Of a stretch of 64,000 nucleotides of DNA, positions 57,239 through 64,000 are shown piece after piece; position 1 is the first letter of the stretch, and the number at the start of each line of letters is the position of its first letter. Source of the stretch: JAXLXE01 sp046328115 (GTDB lineage Bacteria; Chloroflexota; UBA6077; JACCZL01); assembly GCA_046328115.1 (NCBI GenBank), contig JAXLXE010000003.1, positions 620,001 to 684,000 on the forward strand, in the 5' to 3' direction. The position numbers were made by a program, and so were the translations under genes. The notes below the pieces were generated by a model, which saw nothing but the letters and a program-made list of their open reading frames with translations, ran no database searches and was not told the origin of the DNA.

Positions 57239-58132
57239 TCATGTCTGCAGCGGCAGCGCCGCCTCCGCCAGTCGCTCCAGCTCGGCGGACCAGTCCGCCG
57301 GCTCCTCGGCCGGCCGCACGATGAATTTGGACGTCCCCACGTCCACGAACCGCTTGATCCGCTCTCTCAGTCCGTCGTAACCCTCGGCGAACAGCTCCGT
57401 CGGATCGATTCCCGGCCGCCGGTTCGCTGCCTGCGCCACGAGATAGTCGGGCAGCTTTCCCTGCGTGTAGACGACGATGGCGCCGAAGTGCTCGGGGTCC
57501 ATCTCCCGTCCGGCCTCAGCGGCCGCGGCCTCAATCACCGGACGGCCGGCCGCGGCGTCCGCCGGAGTGCAGAAGCTGGGCAGCCAGCCGTCAGACAGGC
57601 GGCCCGTTCGCTTCAACGCCAGCGGCCCCAGTCCGCCCATCCACACCTCGAGCGGGTTCTGGATGGGCTTGGGGCGGACGCTCAGCGACTCGTAACGGTA
57701 AAACGCGCCCTCGTGGGCGATCTCGTCCTCCGTCCACATCCGTCGCAGCAGCGGCAGCGCTTCGTCGAACATCCGCCCGCGCGATTTGGGCTCCACGCCG
57801 AACGCCTGGTGCTCCGGGGCTTCGGAGGCACCGAGACCAAATGCAAGCAGAAGCCGCCCCTTGGACAGCCGATCCAGACTGGCCAGCTCCTTGGCGAAGA
57901 CTGGCAGGTTGCGGCCGGGCAGCACCAGAACACTGGTCCCCAGCTTCAGCCGCCTCGTCGCACCCGCCGCCACGGCCAACCCCACCACCGGATCGGCCGT
58001 GGGGCTCGTCAACCGCTCGGAAAGCCAGATGGAGTCGTACCCCAGGCGGTCCAGGTCCTGCATGATCCCGATGAAGCTGGTGTCATCGCGCAGACCGCGC
58101 GTGCCCAGACCAAACCCGATTCGCACCTTCAT
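57239..58132 (-). CDS. LLM class (luciferase-like, F420-type) oxidoreductase
   Basis: A 297-residue TIM-barrel flavoprotein. Typical segments: GYDSIWLSERLTSPTADPVV, GTSVLVLPGRNLPVFAKELA, LDRLSKGRLLLAFGLGASEA and LEVWMGGLGPLALKRTGRLS. The cofactor is F420 or FMN; members include F420-dependent dehydrogenases and reductases and monooxygenases. ATG at 58132; a longer in-frame start adds a non-conserved leader. Divergent from the zinc-ribbon gene cluster. Substrate unknown. Confidence 0.87.
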   Translation of the reverse strand: MKVRIGFGLGTRGLRDDTSFIGIMQDLDRLGYDSIWLSERLTSPTADPVVGLAVAAGATRRLKLGTSVLVLPGRNLPVFAKELASLDRLSKGRLLLAFGLGASEAPEHQAFGVEPKSRGRMFDEALPLLRRMWTEDEIAHEGAFYRYESLSVRPKPIQNPLEVWMGGLGPLALKRTGRLSDGWLPSFCTPADAAAGRPVIEAAAAEAGREMDPEHFGAIVVYTQGKLPDYLVAQAANRRPGIDPTELFAEGYDGLRERIKRFVDVGTSKFIVRPAEEPADWSAELERLAEAALPLQT

Positions 58133-58253
58133 GTCTACCGCCGCCCTCCTGCTCGCCGGCCGAGAATACCACGACGAGAATCCGTACACTGATCCGTAGC
58201 GCGGCCTCGTCAGCTTGATGCTTCACGGATCCGCGCTGCAAAGGGAACGGCAC

Positions 58254-58466
58254 GTGCAAGATCACATTGAGCCCGGCTGGGTGGTTCCGGGGAAGGGTCT
58301 GCTGGTGAAGATAGGCCTCCTCGGACCCACGGTAGAGCTTCCCGCGCTTCGGTGTGAGTGCGGGGGCGACGCGCTGCCAATCGATTCGTCCTATGACGCG
58401 CAGAAGGACACCATCATCTACCTGTGCCCAGACTGTCGCTCGAGCTGGGTAGATCAGGTCCACTAG
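58254..58466 (+). CDS. Small zinc-ribbon-like protein (70 aa)
   Basis: A 70-residue protein with two Cys pairs, RCECGGDA and YLCPDCRSSW, about 21 residues apart, a zinc ribbon. The N-terminal half is GLLVKIGLLGPTVELPA. GTG at 58254 is preceded by AAAGGGAA at good spacing; ATG at 58218 is an alternative. It lies 19 nt before the enoyl-CoA hydratase-like gene on the same strand and is probably its operon partner. No family recognised. Confidence 0.6.
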   Translation: MQDHIEPGWVVPGKGLLVKIGLLGPTVELPALRCECGGDALPIDSSYDAQKDTIIYLCPDCRSSWVDQVH

Positions 58467-58485
58467 TTCCCCGGAGGTCCTCGCC

Positions 58486-59253
58486 ATGCTCCAGGTACAC
58501 ACGGATGGCCGCATCACCACCGTCACGTTGGATCGACCCGAGCGGCGGAACGCGCTGTCGCTCCCGCTGATGCGGCAGTTGACCGTGGCACTGGAGCGGA
58601 TCGGCCAGGATCACTCGGCGGGCGTCATCGTGCTCCGCGGGAACGGGCCGGTCTTCTCGGCGGGCCACGATCTCTCGGAGCTACGCGGCGGAGACGAGGC
58701 AACGTACCGCGAGATCTTTGACGCCTGCGTGGTGCTCATGGAGACCGTCCAGCGCATCCCACAGCCAGTGATCGCAGAGGTAGACGGCGTCGCCACGGCC
58801 GCCGGTTGCCAGCTTGTGGCCACCTGTGACCTGGCGCTAGCCTCGGAGGAGTCACGCTTCGCTACGCCGGGCGTGAAGATTGGCCTGTTCTGCTCTACAC
58901 CCATGGTGGCGGTGTCGCGCGCCATCGGCAGGAAGCGGGCCATGGAGATGCTGCTCACCGGCGAGTTCATCAACGCGCAGACCGCCGCGGAGTGGGGGTT
59001 GATTAATCGGGCCGTCCCGCGGGATGCCCTCGCGGCCGAGACCCGGCGACTGGCCGAACGGATCGCCGCCTCCAGCACCTACACCGTCATGGTTGGTAAG
59101 CAGGCGTTCTACCGGCAGATCGACCTGTCCCAACCGGAGGCCTACGGGTACACGCGCGAGGTCATGGTGGCCAACACCCAGGCGGACGATGCCCAGGAAG
59201 GCATCTCCGCCTTCCTGGAGAAACGCACCCCCACCTGGGCCGGCCGCAAGTAG
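58486..59253 (+). CDS. Enoyl-CoA hydratase/isomerase family, ECHDC3-like
   Basis: A 255-residue crotonase fold. The CoA-binding oxyanion region is PVFSAGHDLSEL, then VDGVATAAGCQLVATCDLAL and FATPGVKIGLFCSTPMVAVS, close to mammalian ECHDC3. The two catalytic Glu of enoyl-CoA hydratase (Glu144 and Glu164 of the rat enzyme) are Gln (AAGCQL) and Gly (ATPGV) here, so it cannot be an ordinary hydratase. ATG with GGAGG upstream. A gamma-glutamyltransferase-like gene follows 53 nt downstream. Reaction unknown. Confidence 0.87.
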   Translation: MLQVHTDGRITTVTLDRPERRNALSLPLMRQLTVALERIGQDHSAGVIVLRGNGPVFSAGHDLSELRGGDEATYREIFDACVVLMETVQRIPQPVIAEVDGVATAAGCQLVATCDLALASEESRFATPGVKIGLFCSTPMVAVSRAIGRKRAMEMLLTGEFINAQTAAEWGLINRAVPRDALAAETRRLAERIAASSTYTVMVGKQAFYRQIDLSQPEAYGYTREVMVANTQADDAQEGISAFLEKRTPTWAGRK

Positions 59254-59306
59254 TAGTATTCGCCGTCCGGCCCGCCCGGCCCACTCTGCGCACAGAGGCC
59301 ACGAGC

Positions 59307-60914
59307 GTGAAGATCGACTACGCCAGCTACCCGTATCCGTCACGGCGCATGCCGGTGTTCGCCCCGCGCGGCGTGGTGGCAACCAGCCAGCCGCTGGCCG
59401 CCCAGGCCGGCCTGGCCATGTTGCAGAAGGGCGGAACCGCGATCGACGCGGTGATCGCCACGGCCGCGGCGCTGACCGTGTTGGAGCCAACGTCCAACGG
59501 CATCGGCAGCGACGCCTTCGCGCTGATCTGGGATGGCACGAAGCTGCACGGCCTGAACGGCTCCGGCCGCTCTCCCGCCGCCATGTCCATGGACGGCCTG
59601 CGCGCGGCAGGGTATACCTCCATGCCACAGCGCGGCTGGTGGTCGGTCACCGTGCCCGGCGCGCCGAAGACCTGGGCCGATTTGCACGCACGGTACGGCA
59701 AGCTGCCATTCGCTGAGCTCTTCGAGCCGGCCATCTACTACGCGGAGCACGGCTTCGCCGTGTCCCCTACCATCGCCAGGCTCTGGGCCGCCGGCCACGA
59801 GACCTTCGTGACCTGCTCCGGGCCCGAGTACACGCCCTGGTTTGATACGTTCGCTCCGAATGGGCGACCGCCGGTGGCCGGCGAGCGCTGGCGTAGCGCC
59901 GGGCACGCGGCCACCCTGCGGACGATCGCGGCGAGCAAGGCCGCGGACTACTACGAGGGCAAGCTGGCGCAGAAGATCGCCGCCTTTTCAGCCGAGACCG
60001 GCGGCCTCGTCACCCGCGACGATCTGGCCGCTCACACGAACACGTGGGTTGACCCCATCGGCACGAGCTACCGCGGGTACGACGTGTGGGAGATCCCACC
60101 GAACGGCCAGGGCATCGCGGCGCTGATCGGGCTCAACATCTTGGAGGGGACAGACTCGGCCTCGTATGCGCGCGAGTCCGTGGACTCCTACCACCTGCAG
60201 ATCGAGGCGGTCAAGCTGGGTCTAGCGGATGCGCGCAAATACGTGGCCGATATGGAGAAGGCCGACGTCCCCGTGAAGGGCCTCCTCGATAAGGCGTACG
60301 CGGCGGGCAGGCGAGCGCTGATCGGCGACCGGGCGATCGAGCCTGGGCCCGGCAAGCCGCCCAAGGGTGGAACGGTGTACCTGTGCGCGGCGGACGCCAA
60401 CGGCATGATGGTGAGCTACATCCAGTCGAACTTCTCGGGATTCGGATCCGGCATCGTGATCCCCGGAACCGGCATCGCGCTTCAGAACCGCGCGTATGGC
60501 TTCGCCACCGAGGTCGGCCACCGCAATCAGGTCGCGCCGAACAAGCGGCCATTCCACACCATCATCCCAGCCTTCCTCACACACCAGGATAGGGCCGTTG
60601 GCCCGTTCGGCGTCATGGGCGGCCACATGCAGGCGCAGGGTCACCTCCAGATGATGGTCAACACCCTTGATCACGGGATGAACCCACAGGCAAGCATCGA
60701 TGCACCGCGCTGGCAGTGGACTGAAGGCCGAGCTGTGACCGTGGAGAGCGAAGTGGATCCGGCGATCGTCCGCGGACTCCAAGAGCGCGGCCATGAGGTG
60801 TGCGTGGAGGATAACCTGGCCTACGGCCGAGCGCAGATTATCTGGAAGCTGCCCGCGGGCGGCTACGTGGCCGGCAGCGAGAAGCGCACGGACGGTCTGG
60901 CCGCGGGTTACTGA
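59307..60914 (+). CDS. Gamma-glutamyltransferase family protein
   Basis: A 535-residue Ntn-hydrolase precursor. N-terminal region: VVATSQPLAAQAGLAMLQKG, GGTAIDAVIA, then EPTSNGIGSDAFALIW and LNGSGRSPAAMS. The self-cleavage site and nucleophilic Thr are in KGGTVYLCAADANG; normally the residue before is His or Thr-Thr (the nucleophile is first of a TT pair), so the site is slightly unusual. SGIVIPGTGIALQNRAYGF continues the small subunit. No signal peptide is visible, unlike most GGTs, so it may be a cytoplasmic acylase. GTG start. Substrate unknown. Confidence 0.85.
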   Translation: MKIDYASYPYPSRRMPVFAPRGVVATSQPLAAQAGLAMLQKGGTAIDAVIATAAALTVLEPTSNGIGSDAFALIWDGTKLHGLNGSGRSPAAMSMDGLRAAGYTSMPQRGWWSVTVPGAPKTWADLHARYGKLPFAELFEPAIYYAEHGFAVSPTIARLWAAGHETFVTCSGPEYTPWFDTFAPNGRPPVAGERWRSAGHAATLRTIAASKAADYYEGKLAQKIAAFSAETGGLVTRDDLAAHTNTWVDPIGTSYRGYDVWEIPPNGQGIAALIGLNILEGTDSASYARESVDSYHLQIEAVKLGLADARKYVADMEKADVPVKGLLDKAYAAGRRALIGDRAIEPGPGKPPKGGTVYLCAADANGMMVSYIQSNFSGFGSGIVIPGTGIALQNRAYGFATEVGHRNQVAPNKRPFHTIIPAFLTHQDRAVGPFGVMGGHMQAQGHLQMMVNTLDHGMNPQASIDAPRWQWTEGRAVTVESEVDPAIVRGLQERGHEVCVEDNLAYGRAQIIWKLPAGGYVAGSEKRTDGLAAGY

Positions 60915-60947
60915 GAACCCTCGCGCCCGCGATCCGGGAGGAGCCAG

Positions 60948-61994
60948 ATGGAATACAGGACGTTCGGCAGCACCGGCCTCCAGGTGTCCGCCATTGGCTT
61001 CGGAACGTGGCCGATCAGCGCCGGGCGTTACGGCGCGATCGATGACGACGAGGTCTCGCGCGCGATCAACCGGGCGATCGACGTGGGCATCAATTGCGTA
61101 GACACGGCCCCGGGCTACGGCTCTGGCCACTCGGAGGAGGTCGTGGGTCGCGCGCTCGGCAGCCGCCGTAAGGACGTCATCCTGGTGACCAAGTGCGGGA
61201 TCTTCTCAGATCCCGTCAAGCGGATGGGCCGCGACTCGACCCGGGCGAATATCCTCAAAGAGGTTGACGCCAGCCTCCGGCGGCTGGGCACCGACTGGAT
61301 CGACGTGCATCTGGTGCACTGGCCAGATCCGGAGGTGGCGTTCGAAGAGACGGCGGCCGCCATGGACGAGTGCGTACGCGCGGGGAAGGTCCGGTACGTA
61401 GGTGTCTCGAACTACGCTGTGGCGCACATGCGTCGATTCATGTCCGTCCGTCCGCTCAACGTCCAGCAAGTTGGCTACCACCTCTTCGACCGGCGGATGG
61501 AGCGCGAGATGTTCCCGTTCTGTCTGGAGCAAAATGTGGGCGTGATGGTCTACGGCTCCCTGGCGCACGGGTTGCTGACGGGAGCGTGGACGGGGGATAC
61601 CAGCTTTGAGGACGGCGACTGGCGGGGCACCGGCATCGCCATTGGTCAGCCCATCCTGCGTGGCGAGAACTTCCGGGCAAACGTGACCGTTGTCGAGCGC
61701 CTGAAGGCGGAGGTCGCTGGCCCGCGGGGCGTGCCCGTGACGCAGATCGCGCTGGCGTGGGTGCTGCAACACCCGGCGGTGAGCACGGCACTCGTCGGCG
61801 CGCGGACCCCAACCGAGGTGGACCAGAACGTGGACGGCGCCGCGCTCAAGCTGACCCCGGCCGAGGTGGGGAAGATCGACGAGATCATGCGCGGCGCACG
61901 AGGCATGCACGACCGGTTCGACCCGTTCGGCCACCCCATGGATGACTGGTCGCCGCCACCCATCCAGGCCGCCAGCCCCATCCCCGCACGCTAG
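60948..61994 (+). CDS. Aldo/keto reductase
   Basis: A 348-residue TIM-barrel NADPH-dependent reductase. The catalytic tetrad region is INCVDTAPGYGSGHSEEVVG (Asp, Tyr), VILVTKCGIF (Lys) and IDVHLVHWPDP (His); the cofactor site is near STALVGARTPTEVDQNVD. Reduces aldehydes or ketones, or oxidises sugars. ATG at 60948 with GGAGGAG upstream. Last gene of the 58254-61994 series, followed by a hairpin at 62004-62022. Confidence 0.9.
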   Translation: MEYRTFGSTGLQVSAIGFGTWPISAGRYGAIDDDEVSRAINRAIDVGINCVDTAPGYGSGHSEEVVGRALGSRRKDVILVTKCGIFSDPVKRMGRDSTRANILKEVDASLRRLGTDWIDVHLVHWPDPEVAFEETAAAMDECVRAGKVRYVGVSNYAVAHMRRFMSVRPLNVQQVGYHLFDRRMEREMFPFCLEQNVGVMVYGSLAHGLLTGAWTGDTSFEDGDWRGTGIAIGQPILRGENFRANVTVVERLKAEVAGPRGVPVTQIALAWVLQHPAVSTALVGARTPTEVDQNVDGAALKLTPAEVGKIDEIMRGARGMHDRFDPFGHPMDDWSPPPIQAASPIPAR

Positions 61995-62003
61995 CCTGGC
62001 AGA

Positions 62004-62022
62004 ACCGGAGCCATGCTCCGGT
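62004..62022 (+). terminator. Terminator-like hairpin after the aldo/keto reductase gene
   Basis: ACCGGAGC (62004-62011) pairs perfectly with GCTCCGGT (62015-62022) around the 3-nt loop CAT, 10 nt after the stop. No T-tract follows, so it may only pause or stabilise the transcript end. Confidence 0.45.
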
Positions 62023-62195
62023 GCGTCACAAAATGCACGCGGTGGATCGCGCTCGCCCTTTCGAGGGAGGGTGCGACCAGATTGACGAAACGTTGTCGCA
62101 CGGGTTGACGGAAGAGCGGCGACGGAGCGACCATAACGCGGTCACTTCGTTACTTATGTTCGACAACCCGTATCAAACTCGTCAGGAGGTCGCCC

Positions 62196-63533
62196 ATGGT
62201 GCGTAGATTCCTGTTCGCCGCGGTACTGCTCGGTGCGCTCGCCCTTGCGCTCATGCCGGGCCAGCAGCAGGCGGAAGCCCAGAACTGCTACGGCACTGGC
62301 TTCTGCATCAATAACCAGGCGTTCCTGGGCTACTACAACGGCCGCGGTCAGGAGAAGTCTCTGGGCTTCCCAATCTCCAACGAATTCACGCTGGAAGGCT
62401 TCCAGGTTCAGATCTTCCAGCGCGTGGTGCTGCAGTTGAACCAGGGCAATGTGGCCCGCCTGAACCTGCTGGATCAGGGCATCATGCCGCTGACCCGGGC
62501 CAACGCCTCCGTCTTCCCGGGGCCGGACCCGGCGCTGGCATCCCAGGCACCGGCGGTCGGCAGCGGAAACTACGCCTCTGCCATGGTGGAATTCGTGCGG
62601 CAGGTCTCGCCCAACAGCTTCAACAACCTGCCGGTGGGGTTCTTCAACAAGTTCATGGAGACGGTACCGCCGCAGCCGGGCGCCAACAACGACATCATGA
62701 CGCTGCTGAATCTGGAGATCTGGGGCGCGCCGACATCTCGGCCGGTCGCCGACCCGGGGAACGGCGGCTTCATCTACCAGCGGTATCAGCGCGGGATCAT
62801 GCACTACCAGGACTCCTGCAAATGCACCGAGGGTATCCTGATCGGCGAGTACTTCAAGTCCATCCTGACCGGTGTGAATCTGCCCGGTGACCTGGAAGCG
62901 GACATGCGGAGCACCCGCTACTACCGCCAGTACGACCCGGCCGCGGGCAACGCCGTGGCGCGCCCGGACCAGCTCCAGAACACCAACCTGACCAATGCCT
63001 TCGGGAACATCAGCGTACCGGCGCAGCCACGTGGGACGCCGCCGCCGGCCGCCACGACCGCGCCCGCGGGCACGGCAACCGCCACGGCCACGACGACGGC
63101 CGCGGGCCCACAGGTCAACATCCAGATCAATGACTCGCGCATCGACCCTGGCCAGAAGATCGAGGTCACCGTGATCGCCAACTCGGCGGACGGCCTGGAC
63201 TGGATCCAGTGGGAGGGCCTCACCGAGTCCAAAGTCAATGAGAACGATAACAAGGACAAGGACCAGGATCCCGAGCTGGCTCGGAAGGAGTTTGACTGCG
63301 ACAAGCGCCCTGCCTGCGCCAACGTGTGGACGGTGGCGCCGACGAAGCCGGGCGAGTACATCCTGCGGGCGCGTGCCCGAGATCTCAAGCAGAACCGCTC
63401 CGAGTGGGTCACCACATCGCTGCGGGTCCGCTCTGGCCCCACGCCCACGGCAACCGTGACCACCACCCCGGCTCCGGGCGTGACGGGCACGCCTACCGCC
63501 ACCCCGATCCCGCCGGTGCCTGCACCGCGATAA
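62196..63533 (+). CDS. Secreted protein with two domains and Thr/Pro-rich linkers
   Basis: A 445-residue exported protein. The signal peptide is MVRRFLFAAVLLGALALALM with cleavage near AEA. The first domain (~30-255) starts with CYGTGFCINNQAFLGYYNGR and has SLGFPISNEFTLEGFQVQIF QRVV, a pattern found in many uncharacterised Chloroflexota exported proteins. A Thr/Ala linker (about 280-305) leads to an Ig-like domain (INDSRIDPGQKIEVTVIANS, with CDKRPACANVWTV), and a PTATVTTTPAPG tail ends the protein. SD AGGAGGT 5 nt before ATG. Function unknown; wall or cell-surface association is likely. Confidence 0.8.
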   Translation: MVRRFLFAAVLLGALALALMPGQQQAEAQNCYGTGFCINNQAFLGYYNGRGQEKSLGFPISNEFTLEGFQVQIFQRVVLQLNQGNVARLNLLDQGIMPLTRANASVFPGPDPALASQAPAVGSGNYASAMVEFVRQVSPNSFNNLPVGFFNKFMETVPPQPGANNDIMTLLNLEIWGAPTSRPVADPGNGGFIYQRYQRGIMHYQDSCKCTEGILIGEYFKSILTGVNLPGDLEADMRSTRYYRQYDPAAGNAVARPDQLQNTNLTNAFGNISVPAQPRGTPPPAATTAPAGTATATATTTAAGPQVNIQINDSRIDPGQKIEVTVIANSADGLDWIQWEGLTESKVNENDNKDKDQDPELARKEFDCDKRPACANVWTVAPTKPGEYILRARARDLKQNRSEWVTTSLRVRSGPTPTATVTTTPAPGVTGTPTATPIPPVPAPR

Positions 63534-63550
63534 TCGCGCGCGTTTCTGGA

Positions 63551-63577
63551 CGGGTGGCCCGCGATGCGGGCCACCCG
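63551..63577 (+). terminator. Strong hairpin after the secreted protein gene
   Basis: CGGGTGGCCCGC (63551-63562) pairs perfectly over 12 bp with GCGGGCCACCCG (63566-63577) around the loop GAT, 17 nt after the stop. No T-tract follows, as for other hairpins here. Confidence 0.6.
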
Positions 63578-63724
63578 CCTCAGCGCGATCCGGACGCCAG
63601 CCACTCCACGAGCGTCATCCAGTCACCGCGCAACACGGTGGGCCTGCTTCGATACGCACGGTCACGGGCCTTGTCCGTGACCGTTCCGTCAGCGCGCTTG
63701 GACCTCGTTATCCGCGGGTGCTCA

Positions 63725-64000
63725 TCAGCGCTCGCCGCCCGGGTCAGTGCTTGACGGCGCAATCACCTGCCAGACGAGGTCCACGGCCGCCTCGGCCCAG
63801 TCATCCGGGATGGGGTCGCCGCTGACATACCGCCCGTAGAACGCGCCAAAGAGCAGCGCGATCACCGTGTCAACGTCCGTATCCGGCGCGATCTCGCCAC
63901 GGGCACGTGCGTCCAGGAGCAGTGCCCGCACAAGCTGGCGGCGCGGCCGGACCACCGCGTCACGAAACCGCGCGAGGAGGGCCGGATTCTGGCGCTCCTC
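63725..64000 (-). CDS. TetR family regulator, C-terminal part only (5' end beyond the window)
   Basis: The open frame enters at the right edge and reads EERQNPALLARFRDAVVRPR at the start of what is visible, then LVRALLLDARARGEIAPDTD, VDTVIALLFGAFYGRYVSGD and a stop after STDPGGER. The helical segment with RGEIAPDTDVDTVIALLFG is typical of the TetR C-terminal ligand domain (TetR_C_11-like). The DNA-binding domain is beyond the edge. Converges with the secreted-protein gene. Confidence 0.75.
   Translation of the reverse strand, partial: EERQNPALLARFRDAVVRPRRQLVRALLLDARARGEIAPDTDVDTVIALLFGAFYGRYVSGDPIPDDWAEAAVDLVWQVIAPSSTDPGGER

Noticed and set aside
1..64000. tRNA, rRNA, riboswitch, prophage or insertion sequence
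   Set aside because: I looked for tRNA-like arms in the gaps, transposase or integrase motifs and c-di-AMP, TPP or SAM riboswitch patterns and saw none that I could support; a covariance-model search would be decisive.

Overview
This is a gene-dense, high-GC (mostly about 65-70%) bacterial chromosome segment with about 65 protein genes and no rRNA or tRNA that I could recognise. The mix fits Chloroflexota best: many lipoprotein and Tat-type solute-binding proteins, secreted proteins with Thr/Pro-rich tails, a KimA-like potassium transporter beside a reduced KdpD/KdpE pair, LLM (F420-type) oxidoreductase, maleylpyruvate isomerase-family protein, frequent GTG/TTG starts and several promoters placed so that the transcript would be leaderless. 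Some deep Actinobacteriota would look similar. No marker gene fixes the phylum, so this is inference.

Layout. 1-1857 (-): nitrate/sulfonate-type ABC importer running off the left edge. 2090-4026 (+): an NHL-repeat protein, then a helix-turn-helix/PIN toxin-antitoxin-like pair. 4494-9378 (-): a cluster of exported proteins: a surface protein with a poly-G tract inside its candidate promoter, a 66-codon gene coupled at both ends by 4-nt overlaps, a membrane-anchored protein, and an AT-richer secreted metalloprotease split by one in-frame TGA. 9485-15547: RidA family, SRPBCC, FAD oxidoreductase, folC-larC, a Yip1-like and a coiled-coil protein. 15607-15975: diverged long tandem repeats with hairpins. 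16028-22480: TetR, NMT1/THI5-like importer interleaved with menA and an amidohydrolase, and a TIM-barrel isomerase. 22584-24445: split chrA with divergent chrB. 24507-32787: MFS exporter, maleylpyruvate isomerase-like protein, PAS histidine kinase and response regulator, comM, higBA, and a TetR/epimerase pair sharing an operator. 32839-36920: peptide-type ABC importer without ATPases, then a small membrane protein with an ACG start candidate. 36952-40884: K+ transporter and divergent two-component system with phased repeats between them. 40963-50745: dehydrogenase, SIMPL protein, membrane proteins, hybrid kinase, second peptide-type importer without ATPases, methyltransferase. 50807-61994: catabolic genes (two Gfo/Idh/MocA oxidoreductases, an enolase-superfamily enzyme, cyclase, LLM oxidoreductase, enoyl-CoA hydratase-like, gamma-glutamyltransferase-like, aldo/keto reductase) interspersed with vapBC, a GIY-YIG-like gene and mazEF. 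62196-64000: a secreted protein and the 3' end of a TetR gene.

Together this looks like a heterotrophic or oligotrophic lifestyle with many organic-solute importers, detoxifying oxidoreductases, chromate resistance, K+ homeostasis and four separate toxin-antitoxin modules. The least explained part is the exported-protein cluster at 4.5-9.4 kb. All family assignments come from reading motifs; none was confirmed by a database search.
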